NCBI GenBank assembly: GCA_913062625.1
Contig: CAJXWP010000017.1
Location: forward strand, 1 to 41,176
Reading direction: 5' to 3'
DNA: 41,176 nucleotides
DNA from: an uncultured Haliea sp.
Lineage (GTDB): Bacteria; Pseudomonadota; Gammaproteobacteria; Pseudomonadales; Halieaceae
The translations under genes and the position numbers were made by a program. Positions within the stretch are counted from its first letter, which is position 1; each line of letters opens with the position of its first letter. Positions 7,478 through 16,277 of the stretch are shown piece by piece. The notes under the pieces were generated by a model that saw only the letters and a list, made by a program, of their open reading frames with translations, had not been told where the DNA came from and did no database searches.

Positions 7478-8896
7478 TTACAGTTTCAAGTAGTCGCGGA
7501 CAATCTCAAAAATCTGTGGTTGTTGTACAAAGGGTTCCACTAGCCCTAACCCCTCACTATTGCTAAAAAGTGGCACTGCCGCCCCCGTATGTTCCTCCAT
7601 CATGAAATTACTCGTGGCATAGTTTATCGCCATCTGGCTGCCCTCAGGCGTGATAATGCGCGCTACCTTGCCCGGCGTATAGGTTGGGATAGGTATGGCA
7701 TCAAATAAACTGACATAGGGAATCAGCTGGGCGGCTTGCGAATGGTCTGCTGTTACCAGTATCAGTGTCCGTGGGTGATTCTCTGCGAAAACTAACGCGC
7801 TGGCCAGGGCTTCCTCCAGTTGCTGCACTTCACCGATTGAGCCGCAGGGCTTGCGTTCGTGAGACTGTTTGTCGATGGAAGCAGACTCAATCATTAAAAA
7901 GAACCCGGTCGTATTGTTGTGACTTAAATGATTCAGCGCAGCTTCCGTCATTTGCTGTAAATCCGGTACGTCAGCAAACGCTGGGTTGGGCTCACAGGTC
8001 ATGGGTTCGGGTTGTGTCACGCTCCCCAGATAGGGGTGTACATGATTGAGCCAACTGCGTTTGGGTTCCTCTGCCCCGCGGCCGTTTTCTCCCTGCCAAC
8101 GCACGGGCAGAGTGCCAGGCGCAAATAGTCCCAGCAAGCGTTTGTCCGGTGATGCTGACGCCAACTCGGCTGCGGTCGTGACAACCTGAAAACCGTTGTC
8201 TTGTGCTATGCGGCTTACGCTCTCGGTCTCGCCTTCGGCAGTGGGCGAAAAATGTTTAGCGCCGCCACCCAGCATCACATCCAGGGAAGAGTCGGCCAGT
8301 TGCTCAGCTATAGAACCGCTGCCCCCGTTTGCCTTGAGTTCATCCGAGCAGTCGCCCATCGCTATACCGCGATAGTTGATATCTACCATTGTTTCAGGGC
8401 TTTCGCACAGTCGCAGAGAAATGTGCGCGGCAAAGGCCGCGGGCGTCGCATCGGTAATACTTGCCGTAGTGACAATGCCCGTGCGTAAGCCTTCGGCCGA
8501 GGCCAGTTCAACAATAGTGGTAAGGTTTTCATTGCCACCGGCACTGGTACTGATGCGTCCACGGCTGGTGACGACGCCGGTTGCCATACTGGTAGCGGTG
8601 TTAGCTGAGTCTGCGACATACACAGATTTGCCATTTGACTGGTCCTCGGTGGTCAGTATCTGCATTGATGAGCGCAATGCCAGCTGGTCGAGCTGTAACT
8701 GCCCTGCCGCGCCCTTCAGGTAGTTGCGCGCTATTGTAATTTGTTGCTCGTCCATGCCGTCTCCAATGATCAGGATGACCTGACGAGATTGAGAGACAGC
8801 ATGGGACTCAGGCTGCAAAGTGCTGTCCTGTGCCATTCCTGAAGAGGCCTGCAGAGCAAACCCGCAGAGCAGATAGCGTATTGTCTGGTTATTCAT
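7478..8896 (-). CDS. Alkaline phosphatase, PhoA superfamily
   Basis: A 472-residue exported phosphomonoesterase. A signal peptide (MNNQTIRYLL...SSGMA, about 1-22) precedes the mature domain. IIGDGMDEQQ (43-52) carries the first metal-binding aspartate. The nucleophile motif YVADSANTATSMATG has Ser97 in the D-S-A context. Further metal ligands are in ESASIDKQSHE and VTADHSQ. It would release phosphate in the periplasm or outside. It resembles the larger bacterial PF00245 proteins with an extra loop region rather than E. coli PhoA closely, so I give no symbol. It converges on gspB with 18 bases between stops. I looked for a Pho box upstream of the start and saw no convincing one. Confidence 0.93.
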   Translation of the reverse strand: MNNQTIRYLLCGFALQASSGMAQDSTLQPESHAVSQSRQVILIIGDGMDEQQITIARNYLKGAAGQLQLDQLALRSSMQILTTEDQSNGKSVYVADSANTATSMATGVVTSRGRISTSAGGNENLTTIVELASAEGLRTGIVTTASITDATPAAFAAHISLRLCESPETMVDINYRGIAMGDCSDELKANGGSGSIAEQLADSSLDVMLGGGAKHFSPTAEGETESVSRIAQDNGFQVVTTAAELASASPDKRLLGLFAPGTLPVRWQGENGRGAEEPKRSWLNHVHPYLGSVTQPEPMTCEPNPAFADVPDLQQMTEAALNHLSHNNTTGFFLMIESASIDKQSHERKPCGSIGEVQQLEEALASALVFAENHPRTLILVTADHSQAAQLIPYVSLFDAIPIPTYTPGKVARIITPEGSQMAINYATSNFMMEEHTGAAVPLFSNSEGLGLVEPFVQQPQIFEIVRDYLKL

Positions 8897-9187
8897 ACAA
8901 AAGTCCGTTTCCTAAAGGCTTCGATTGAGTATTGATAACATGCCAACAGCGTCGTTGCACGTTTAAATGTCGGTTTTAGCACGCTTAGGTTTTTTGCGAG
9001 GGTGAAGTCCAAGAGCTGAGGTTATAACGCGTGATTTCCTATTTTAGTTCACTGGAGTTATTAACCTTTGCGCGACGATGTGGCACGATAGCGACCCCGC
9101 AGCGTCTGCTGACGGCGGATATCGCTCAATGGTCTGCAAAAGTATCAGTAGCATACTAATGGGGTAACTTAAGGGTGAGGAATCAAC
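8897..9187. other. Divergent promoter region between alkaline phosphatase and glnK
   Basis: No gene. It must hold the promoters of both neighbours. A TGGCAC element at 9081-9086 is the only sigma-54-like half-site seen; its -12 half is poor. No clear Pho box, NtrC site or strong -35/-10 pair was recognised. Confidence 0.35.
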
Positions 9188-9526
9188 ATGAAAATGATGA
9201 CTGCAATCATCAAGCCATTCAAACTTGATGACGTTCGTGATGCACTGCATCAGCTCGGCATTACGGGTATGACGGTGGAAGAAGTGAAGGGCTATGGTCG
9301 ACAGAAGGGCCACACTGAGCTCTATCGCGGTGCGGAATACTTGGTGGAATTTCAACCCAAGATCAAAATACAGATTGGAATCAGCGACGACCGAGTTGAT
9401 GCTGCGATTGAAATTGTGTGCAAAGCGGCAAGTACCGGAAAGATCGGTGATGGCAAAATATTCATCACGCCGTTAGAGCAAAGTGTGCGAATCCGCACCG
9501 GAGAGACTGGCGAGGAGGCGCTCTAA
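9188..9526 (+). CDS. glnK: Nitrogen regulatory protein P-II (GlnK)
   Basis: A 112-residue PII signal protein that binds ATP/ADP and 2-oxoglutarate and gates AmtB or tunes nitrogen regulators. The N-terminal MKMMTAIIKPFKLDDVR is the family signature. The T-loop GHTELYRGAEY carries Tyr51, the uridylylation site. The C-terminal signature TGKIGDGKIFITPLE is intact. It is called GlnK rather than GlnB because amtB follows 2 bases later, the standard glnK-amtB pair. The Shine-Dalgarno GAGG is 8 bases upstream. Confidence 0.95.
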   Translation: MKMMTAIIKPFKLDDVRDALHQLGITGMTVEEVKGYGRQKGHTELYRGAEYLVEFQPKIKIQIGISDDRVDAAIEIVCKAASTGKIGDGKIFITPLEQSVRIRTGETGEEAL

Positions 9527-9528
9527 TC

Positions 9529-10845
9529 ATGTTTAAGATCGCAAAAAGACTGCAGGCAGTGATTTTTGTAGTGGTGGCAATGCTTGCCGCCAGCGGTGCC
9601 AATGCTGACGAGCTCAACGGAGCCGACACCGCATGGGTACTGACGTCAACTGCCTTGGTCTTGTTTATGACCATTCCCGGCTTGTCTTTGTTCTATGCAG
9701 GTTTAGTCCGAGTCAAAAATGTATTGTCGGTGCTGATGCAATGCTTCGCTCTGACGTGCCTGATGTCTGTAGTGTGGTTTGTGGTAGGTTACACCATCGC
9801 CTTTGGCAGCGAAGGTGTAGAGCCGGGACCGTACATCGGCGATTTTGGTAATATCTTTTTTAGTGCAATAACAATTGACTCAATGACGGGCACCATCCCC
9901 ACCAGTTTGTTTGCTATTTTTCAAATGACGTTCGCGATTATTACACCTGCACTGATCGCCGGTGCCTTTGCTGAGCGCATGCGTTTTTCAGCGATGCTGA
10001 TTTTTAGTACTATTTGGTTAGTGGTTGTGTACTCGCCTGTTTGCCATTGGGTATGGGGTGGGGGCTGGTTGGGTGATATCGGTCTGCAGGACTTTGCCGG
10101 CGGTACGGTAGTGCACATTACGGCAGCCGTTGCGGCGCTGGTCGCTGCACTGATGATGGGGCCGCGCAGAGGCTTTGGTACGGTTCCCATGCCGCCGCAC
10201 AATCTCACGATGACTGTCGCTGGCGCTGGTATGTTGTGGGTCGGTTGGTTTGGCTTTAACGCTGGATCGGCGTTAGGTGCTAACAATACTGCTGCCATGG
10301 CCATGCTGGTGACGCACTTGTCCGCCGCCTGCGGTGCATTGGCGTGGATGACGATGGAGTGGGTGCGCCACGGCAAACCTTCGGTACTGGGCATTGTTAC
10401 CGGGATGGTGGCGGGCCTAGGTACGATCACGCCGGCCTCTGGTTCGGTCGGTCCTGCTGCGGCAATTGTTATCGGTCTCAGTGCAGGTGTGGTCTGTTAC
10501 TTCGCCACCAACTTTATGAGAAATGCGCTGAAAATTGACGATAGCCTCGACGTTTTTCCCGTGCACGGTGTCGGCGGGATGCTCGGAACGTTACTGATTG
10601 GAGTGTTCTGCTCAGAGCAGCTGGGGCTCTTCAGTGGTAACGGATTTTCAGAAGGCATAAGCAGTATTGGAGGCCAGCTGAAAGTGCAGGCAATCGGCGT
10701 GGCCGCGACCTTTTTCTACACCGGCGTAATGACGTTTATTATTCTTAAGCTCGTGGATGCGATGGTTGGTTTACGTGTCGATGATGAAGCAGAAAATCAA
10801 GGCTTGGATTTAGTGCTCCACGACGAGCGCGGCTACAACCTGTAA
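9529..10845 (+). CDS. amtB: Ammonium transporter AmtB
   Basis: Inner-membrane ammonium channel, 438 residues. An N-terminal signal sequence (MFKIAKRLQAVIFVVVAMLA...GANA, about 1-27) is followed by about 11 membrane helices. Conserved pore features are visible: CHWVWGGGWL, DFAGGTVVHI with the first pore histidine, and FPVHGVGGMLGT with the second. The C-terminal tail VGLRVDDEAENQGLD is the region that contacts GlnK. It is translationally close to glnK and very likely co-transcribed with it. A terminator follows at 10867-10889. Confidence 0.96.
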   Translation: MFKIAKRLQAVIFVVVAMLAASGANADELNGADTAWVLTSTALVLFMTIPGLSLFYAGLVRVKNVLSVLMQCFALTCLMSVVWFVVGYTIAFGSEGVEPGPYIGDFGNIFFSAITIDSMTGTIPTSLFAIFQMTFAIITPALIAGAFAERMRFSAMLIFSTIWLVVVYSPVCHWVWGGGWLGDIGLQDFAGGTVVHITAAVAALVAALMMGPRRGFGTVPMPPHNLTMTVAGAGMLWVGWFGFNAGSALGANNTAAMAMLVTHLSAACGALAWMTMEWVRHGKPSVLGIVTGMVAGLGTITPASGSVGPAAAIVIGLSAGVVCYFATNFMRNALKIDDSLDVFPVHGVGGMLGTLLIGVFCSEQLGLFSGNGFSEGISSIGGQLKVQAIGVAATFFYTGVMTFIILKLVDAMVGLRVDDEAENQGLDLVLHDERGYNL

Positions 10846-10866
10846 ATAGTTGTCCTTTGGATAGCA

Positions 10867-10889
10867 GGTCACCGCTGGTGGCCTTTTTT
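10867..10889 (+). terminator. Rho-independent terminator after amtB
   Basis: GGTCACC (10867-10873) pairs with GGTGGCC (10877-10883), 7 base pairs with one G-T wobble and a GCT loop, followed by TTTTTT. It lies 21 bases after the amtB stop. Confidence 0.8.
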
Positions 10890-10909
10890 ATTAGGGGGTC
10901 ATTATTATT

Positions 10910-11887
10910 ATGAAATGGCAGCATCGCTACGCCACCATCAACGGCATCCACATGCACTATGTGGAGCAAGGAGAGGGCATGCCGGTGATTTTGTGCCATG
11001 GCTTTCCTCACCTGTGGTTCAGCTGGCACCGACAAATCAGCGCACTGGCCGACGCCGGTTACCGGGTGATTGCCCCCGATATGCGCGGAATGGGTCAGAC
11101 TGAGGCCCCCCTGGAAATCTCTTCTTACGATATTGATCACATCACTGGGGATCTATTGGGATTGCTTGATCACATTGGGGTGGACCGTGCCGTATTTGCG
11201 GGTCTAGATTTTGGTGCGTTTGCCATTTACGATTTGGCGCTGCGCCATCCCGATCGTGTGCTCGCGGTGATCGGTTTAGAAAATCCCGCGGCCCCGCATA
11301 ATCCCGATGAGCCGCCTCTCACCGAGTATCGGCGCATGGGGCAGGAGCATTTCCTGCATATTGAATATTTTCGAGTGCCGCCGCGGGCTGACGAGGAGCT
11401 TGCAGCGCAGCCGCGTCGCTTTCTGCACAAGGTGTTTTATACGCTGAGCGCTGCCGGTAATTACTTTGACGTATTTAACTATCCGCCGGAAACGTCCTAT
11501 ATAGACGCGATGGCAGAACCGCCACCGCTACCTTGGTCCTGGTTGTCCGAGCTTGAGTTCGAATACTTCGTGAGTGAATACAGCCGCAGCGGTTTTACCG
11601 GTGGCCTAAACTGGTACCGCTCTTTCGATCTTAAGTGGCTCCAGCGAAAGCCTTTTGAGGACATCCAAAGCGCAGTGCCTGCGTACTTTTTAGGCAGTGA
11701 GCATGACGTTGATTTGGAGGGCTTTCACGGGGACGACCCCATTGGTCTGATGCGCGCTATCTTCCCTGATCTGCGTGATGTGCGCATGATCTCTAGTGCC
11801 GGCCATATGGTGCAATTGGAAGCTTCCGGCGAAGTTAATAAAGTTTTGCTCGACTATCTGCAGGACATTCAGCATCGGCTGGAATGA
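10910..11887 (+). CDS. Alpha/beta hydrolase of the epoxide hydrolase type
   Basis: A 325-residue cytosolic alpha/beta hydrolase. The oxyanion motif HGFPHLWFSW starts at residue 30. The nucleophile elbow GLDFG has Asp100 rather than Ser, as in epoxide hydrolases and haloalkane dehalogenases. The lid motif GLNWYR (232-237) supplies the epoxide-polarising tyrosine, which favours epoxide hydrolase. The acid is Asp266 or Asp268, and the catalytic His299 is in SSAGHMVQLE. It would open an epoxide to a diol; the substrate is unknown. It stands after a terminator and converges on the DUF3604 gene. Confidence 0.88.
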   Translation: MKWQHRYATINGIHMHYVEQGEGMPVILCHGFPHLWFSWHRQISALADAGYRVIAPDMRGMGQTEAPLEISSYDIDHITGDLLGLLDHIGVDRAVFAGLDFGAFAIYDLALRHPDRVLAVIGLENPAAPHNPDEPPLTEYRRMGQEHFLHIEYFRVPPRADEELAAQPRRFLHKVFYTLSAAGNYFDVFNYPPETSYIDAMAEPPPLPWSWLSELEFEYFVSEYSRSGFTGGLNWYRSFDLKWLQRKPFEDIQSAVPAYFLGSEHDVDLEGFHGDDPIGLMRAIFPDLRDVRMISSAGHMVQLEASGEVNKVLLDYLQDIQHRLE

Positions 11888-11931
11888 CGACGCCTCTGTG
11901 ACGCATAGGTTAAGACTATGCGTGCGCGTCG
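11888..11931. terminator. Strong hairpin between convergent genes, likely bidirectional terminator
   Basis: ACGCATAG (11901-11908) pairs perfectly with CTATGCGT (11916-11923) around a 7-base loop. An outer arm CGACGC (11888-11893) pairs with GCGTCG (11926-11931). It fills the 45 bases between the two converging stop codons. There is no T-run, so termination efficiency is uncertain. Confidence 0.55.
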
Positions 11932-11932
11932 A

Positions 11933-13990
11933 TTAGGGTCGATACCAAATCGGCGATGTCCAAGCGCGTTCTTGAATCTGCCATGGTAGTTCGGGATCAC
12001 TGCAGCTGGGAGGGCGCTGTTCCGGCGCTAGACTGAGGCAGTCGTAATGGCTCCAGCGGCAACTGGGATTTTCCAACACTCGGGCGTAATATACGGCGGC
12101 GACTTGTGGGTCAAAATTGGGATCTTGCCAGCTAGCACATAATTGGGAAAAGCCTCGACCAGAGACTGCACAGGTTTGCGGATCCACGCTTGCCTCCGTG
12201 TCTTTTGCACCTGCGACATCAAACACTGCCTGCTGGGTTCGGCCTTGGTCGTCAATCCAGCCTTTGATAATCTGAATGCGCTGCAACAGATTGCCGCCGT
12301 CGCGCGGGTCGCGATTGGCGCTGGCAATGAATACTGGGTTGAGCGTTGCTCCCGCTGGAGCAGGAGGAATGTCTGCTCCCATGGGCACACCCTCACGGTA
12401 CGCTTCAGCTAAATAGGCATCACTCTGACAGAGGTTGGTATCGATATTCCATCCGGCAAAAAAGCGCGGGGTGATACGTGGCCCACTGGTGCCGAACGTT
12501 TCTTTACGCTGCATCGCAGCGAACAGCGCATTACGGCTGTTTTCGACGGCATAGATGCCAGCGATACCGCCTGGGTTGTAACGCACTGGAGAGCCTTTTG
12601 CGATATCCCCAGGAACCTCGACCTGACCGAGGAGTCGATTCTGTATGCTCCGATCATTGCCGTGCGAGCCTTGGTAGCCCTTTTCCTTCACGCCAGCCGG
12701 TGCGCCTATATGGGTATCTGTGGCCGCGATAATGCCAAACTTGAACGGATTGACTCCCAACGTCTTTTCCTCTGAAAGCCCTGCTGTCAGTGCATAGCGC
12801 ACAAAGCTGTAGCGCGAGACACAGCCTTTAAGCATCATGCCTCCACTGCCGAACTCCTCGCCGCAGTCGGGGATGATTTCACTGGGCGGACGTAGTTTTT
12901 CGAAATCACACAGTTCGTCGGGAGCGCCGATTACACTGGCGATGCCGTTGCGACATTCTGAGTCACCCTTGACCTGCATCATTTCTGCCAGCGGCTCCAG
13001 TCGCGCTCGCAAAGCCGCCAGTCGCTGTTGTTCCTGTAAAGATAGATCTTGATTGGTGTAAGGGAACCACATCCGGCCGCTGCTCCAGTTACTATTGTGC
13101 GGGATCGCCAGAACGTCGCAGCTGTCGTTGCCTTCGATGCAGGTATCATCGAGCCAGCCCCATAGCTGTTCCGGTGTGGGCGCATCTTTGGCGCTCAGCG
13201 GTGCCTGCGGCACTGTGCTCGACTTGAAAATAACATTGCGGTGCAGGTTGCTGGCCTGATCGGCTAGCGTGTACTCATACGCATGAAAGGTTGTGAATTC
13301 ACACGCTTCGCTGTGGTCATGCCAATCTTCAGTGCTACGCTGGTTTTCACGCCAGACTTCTATCGCGGTGTCGCGACATAATGAACCATCATCACCGCAG
13401 ACTCTGGTGGAGCGGTCCTGTCCAAAGATGGCAAAGCTCGCCAAGCGCATAAGCGACTGCATTTTTTCTTCCACCGGTAGGCGCAGGTCACCCCGATAGA
13501 GACGACATACCAAGCTGCTATAGGCCGGATGGTCGGCGGTGTAGCATAACCGTGTTTCGCCAAGCGCCTCGGCATGGTCAGTGACCGCCGCGAAATCCAG
13601 TGGTGTCCCGATGTCCAACATTGGCGCTTGGTATTCTGGCGGGTCACCCAGCAGGCGTAACGCCATAGGCGTGCCGCGAGCGAAGCTATAAGCCTCATCG
13701 ACTGTGGTAGTGACGCCGAACGAAGTGGCATCGTACGATGCGGCGGTATGGGCGTGCAGGTCGCCGAAAAAGGCTCTTTTTTCAGGGTAGTAGTGCAGGC
13801 ACGGTTGCTGTATTTGAGGAGCGTCATCGAGGGTTCGCACAGACACTTGATCCCAGGTAGCGAGTGCATCGGAGTCTTGCTGTACCCGCTCGAACTCAAA
13901 ACGCAGCCACAGCAGCGAGACCCCGATGAATAAGCCCAGTATCAATAACGTAGTAAGAGCATATTTTATTGGTTTTATCACACAAGTCAC
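11933..13990 (-). CDS. DUF3604 protein (PHP-like, membrane-anchored)
   Basis: A 685-residue protein with an N-terminal membrane anchor or uncleaved signal at about 11-30 and the rest predicted periplasmic. The start of the DUF3604 domain is clear: RAFFGDLHAHTAASYDA near residue 72, with a metal-binding-like D-H-H set. AVTDHAEALGE near residue 134, AIPHNSNWSSG and FGIIAATDTHIGAPAGVKEKG are further His/Asp motifs of a PHP-like metal-dependent fold. The C-terminal region (CSDPELPWQIQERAWTSPIWY) is typical of the family. Several Cys-rich segments suggest disulfides. No substrate is established for DUF3604 to my knowledge; a metal-dependent hydrolase role is inference. It is a single gene transcribed toward the epoxide hydrolase. 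Confidence 0.88.
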   Translation of the reverse strand: MTCVIKPIKYALTTLLILGLFIGVSLLWLRFEFERVQQDSDALATWDQVSVRTLDDAPQIQQPCLHYYPEKRAFFGDLHAHTAASYDATSFGVTTTVDEAYSFARGTPMALRLLGDPPEYQAPMLDIGTPLDFAAVTDHAEALGETRLCYTADHPAYSSLVCRLYRGDLRLPVEEKMQSLMRLASFAIFGQDRSTRVCGDDGSLCRDTAIEVWRENQRSTEDWHDHSEACEFTTFHAYEYTLADQASNLHRNVIFKSSTVPQAPLSAKDAPTPEQLWGWLDDTCIEGNDSCDVLAIPHNSNWSSGRMWFPYTNQDLSLQEQQRLAALRARLEPLAEMMQVKGDSECRNGIASVIGAPDELCDFEKLRPPSEIIPDCGEEFGSGGMMLKGCVSRYSFVRYALTAGLSEEKTLGVNPFKFGIIAATDTHIGAPAGVKEKGYQGSHGNDRSIQNRLLGQVEVPGDIAKGSPVRYNPGGIAGIYAVENSRNALFAAMQRKETFGTSGPRITPRFFAGWNIDTNLCQSDAYLAEAYREGVPMGADIPPAPAGATLNPVFIASANRDPRDGGNLLQRIQIIKGWIDDQGRTQQAVFDVAGAKDTEASVDPQTCAVSGRGFSQLCASWQDPNFDPQVAAVYYARVLENPSCRWSHYDCLSLAPEQRPPSCSDPELPWQIQERAWTSPIWYRP

Positions 13991-14303
13991 TTTCGAGTAG
14001 TGGGTTTGTGTGAGATATCCTACCTTAACCTGGAACTCTGGGAAATATCATGAACGCTGGTTAGAGCGCTTGGTCTAGTTTATGTGTAACTGGCGTGCGC
14101 GGGCTCAGCGCCGATAAAAGCCGAGCATTCGGTGTTACGCGGATTAACTGCTCAATAATCGGATGCGTCAAATGACGAGACAGAGTGTCCACGGGGTCTT
14201 TATTTTAGCTAAATCTAGGTGGTAGCACTTTTTTCGTTTGTTCTGGCTGGAACTGGACAGAGTGGTCTATACTCGGATCAGGCACTTAGAAGGATGATCT
14301 GGT
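13991..14303. other. Intergenic region with divergent promoters
   Basis: No gene is supported. The only clear element is TATACT at 14268-14273, a good -10 for the downstream glycine-zipper gene, with a poor -35 at 17 bases. The rest shows no repeat or RNA signature that I recognise. Confidence 0.4.
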
Positions 14304-14861
14304 ATGAACAAGTCGGTGTTGGTTGGAGTTGTGTTTGGCGCAGGTATCGCCACGGCATTCGGTGGTTTTGCTGGATATCGCATGTTGAGCGGATCCGAAT
14401 ATGCTCAGGTGCTGTCAGCGACGCCTGTTACTGAGAGCGTGCGCACGCCGCGCCAGGAGTGTGGCGATCAGGTGGTGACGCGGCAAGAACCTGTTAAGGA
14501 TACCCACAAAATCGCCGGTTCTGTCATCGGAGCGGTAGCAGGCGGTTTGCTTGGCAATGCGATTGGAGGTGGCGGGAAAAATACTGCGGCTAAGATTGCG
14601 GGAGCGGCAGCAGGTGGTTATGCCGGCAATAAGGCGCAGGAAGAAATGCAGAAGAACGACACCTATCAGACGACTGAGCGCGTTTGCAAGACGGTGGTCG
14701 ATGTGAGTGAGCGTACGGTGGCCTATGATGTTAAATATCAAATTGGCGATACGACAGGTGAAGTTCGGATGGATCACGACCCGGGCGACACTATTAAGTT
14801 AACGGACGGGAAAGTGGTGATTGCCCGTGCCCCAGTCAGTAGCGACGCCAGCGGTAACTAG
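14304..14861 (+). CDS. Glycine-zipper 2TM domain (17 kDa surface antigen-like) protein
   Basis: A 185-residue envelope protein. The N-terminal hydrophobic segment (4-27) is a signal anchor or signal sequence without a lipobox. The central part, residues about 70-112, is a glycine zipper with repeated GxxxG (AGSVIGAVAGGLLGNAIGG, then AGAAAGGYAGNKAQ), the Rick_17kDa_Anti/glycine-zipper 2TM family. A C-terminal segment (about 120-175) is a small beta domain with YDVKYQIGDTTGEVRMDHDPG, common in this family. Two cysteines flank the zipper. Such proteins are thought to act in outer-membrane integrity; the exact role is unknown. AAGGA 9 bases upstream supports this start. Confidence 0.85.
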   Translation: MNKSVLVGVVFGAGIATAFGGFAGYRMLSGSEYAQVLSATPVTESVRTPRQECGDQVVTRQEPVKDTHKIAGSVIGAVAGGLLGNAIGGGGKNTAAKIAGAAAGGYAGNKAQEEMQKNDTYQTTERVCKTVVDVSERTVAYDVKYQIGDTTGEVRMDHDPGDTIKLTDGKVVIARAPVSSDASGN

Positions 14862-14899
14862 AGACGCAGCGCTGACGTTTTAACCACACTGTGGGGTTG

Positions 14900-16264
14900 C
14901 TAGACCAGCTTCTTTGGATCAAGCAGCGTGGCGAGTTCCTCGCGAGAAATCTCTGTCATTTCGACTGCGACCTCAAGCACAGGTCGCCCTTCCTGATACG
15001 CACGTTTAGCAATTTCGGCAGCTTTGTTATAGCCGACCAGTCCATTTAATGCCGTTACCAGTATCGGGTTTCTAGCCAGATTGGCCGTGATAGTGTCGTG
15101 ATTCACGACAAAGTCTGCAAAGCATTTGTCCGCCATTGCCGTGCAACTGTTAGCCATTAAGGTGATGCTTTGCAACAAATTGAAGGCTATCACCGGTAGC
15201 ATCACATTGAGCTGAAAGTTGCCTGATTGGCCGGCCACTGTAATCGTCGTGTCATTACCAATGACCTGTGCCGATGCCATTGCGACTGCCTCGGGTATGA
15301 CCGGATTGACCTTGCCGGGCATGATGCTGCTGCCCGGTTGCAGGGGTTTGAGGCTGATTTCACCCAGTCCGGACAAGGGTCCGCTATTCATCCATCGTAA
15401 GTCGTTGGCAATCTTCATGAGAGCGACTGCCAGTGCCTTAAGTTGGCCTGAAAGCGCTACTGCCACATCCTGGCTGGCAAGGGCCGCAAAAAAATTGTCT
15501 GCAGGCTCGAATACCTGCCCGCTGGACGCACTCAGATGAAAACAAAAACGTGCCGCGAACTGCGGGTCGGCATTGACGCCCGTACCGACTGCCGTGCCAC
15601 CCTGTGCCAACTGGCGCAGCTGCGAGCGACAATCACTAATCCGCTGGCCTGCCTGTGACAGTTGCGTGCGCCACCCTGATAGTTCCTGTGCCAGACTTAA
15701 TGGCATGGCGTCCATCAGGTGCGTGCGTCCCGTCTTTATGCTGTCTGCTAGCGACTCCTCGCGTGAGGCAATCACATCGGTAAGATGATGCAGTGCGGGC
15801 ATCAGTACATTAGCGAGTGCGAGTTCAGCGCTGACGTGAATTGCGGTGGGAATCACATCGTTGCTACTTTGACTGCAGTTGACATGATCGTTCGGATGCA
15901 CGGCTTGGCCCAGCTGTCGACTCGCAAGGCTGGCAATAACCTCGTTGGCATTCATGTTGGTACTGGTACCAGAACCTGTCTGAAATACATCGACGGGAAA
16001 CTGATCTTGATATTGGCCTTGCGCAATGGCAGCGGCAGCGTTGGCGATACTGTCAGCCAGAGTGGAATCCAGTAATCCCAATTCGGCATTGGCGCGGGCG
16101 GCGGCGGCTTTGATCAGGCCGAGCGTACAAATGAAGTGTGCTGGCATGGCGATGCCGCTAATGAGGAAATTATTGACGGCCCTTTGAGTTTGGGCGCCGT
16201 AAAGTGCAGACGCAGGTAACTGCACCTCGCCCATGCTGTCTTTTTCAGTACGCATGTCACCCAT
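14900..16264 (-). CDS. fumC: Fumarate hydratase class II (iron-independent)
   Basis: Interconverts fumarate and L-malate in the TCA cycle without an iron-sulfur cluster. The start is set at 16264 because ACAGGAG lies 7 bases upstream and MGDMRTEKDSMGEVQLP aligns with known FumC N-termini; the longer frame to 16309 would overlap the acnA end. This gives 454 residues. Motifs include GSGTSTNMNANEV, the His-containing HPNDHVNCSQSSND, TGRTHLMDAMP, and the superfamily signature GSSIMPGKVNP. It follows acnA by 13 bases on the same strand, so the two form an operon. Confidence 0.95.
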   Translation of the reverse strand: MGDMRTEKDSMGEVQLPASALYGAQTQRAVNNFLISGIAMPAHFICTLGLIKAAAARANAELGLLDSTLADSIANAAAAIAQGQYQDQFPVDVFQTGSGTSTNMNANEVIASLASRQLGQAVHPNDHVNCSQSSNDVIPTAIHVSAELALANVLMPALHHLTDVIASREESLADSIKTGRTHLMDAMPLSLAQELSGWRTQLSQAGQRISDCRSQLRQLAQGGTAVGTGVNADPQFAARFCFHLSASSGQVFEPADNFFAALASQDVAVALSGQLKALAVALMKIANDLRWMNSGPLSGLGEISLKPLQPGSSIMPGKVNPVIPEAVAMASAQVIGNDTTITVAGQSGNFQLNVMLPVIAFNLLQSITLMANSCTAMADKCFADFVVNHDTITANLARNPILVTALNGLVGYNKAAEIAKRAYQEGRPVLEVAVEMTEISREELATLLDPKKLV

Positions 16265-16277
16265 GCCGCTACTCCTG

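Noticed and set aside
8897-9000. Pho box for alkaline phosphatase
   Set aside because: Only loose CTGT-like pieces were found, with no tandem 7-base repeats at 11-base spacing.
9081-9096. Sigma-54 promoter for glnK-amtB
   Set aside because: The TGGCAC half is good, but the -12 half reads CGAC instead of TTGC. It is too weak to call.
12028-13899. Several 60-180-residue frames within the DUF3604 gene
   Set aside because: They overlap a long gene with clear family motifs and carry none themselves.
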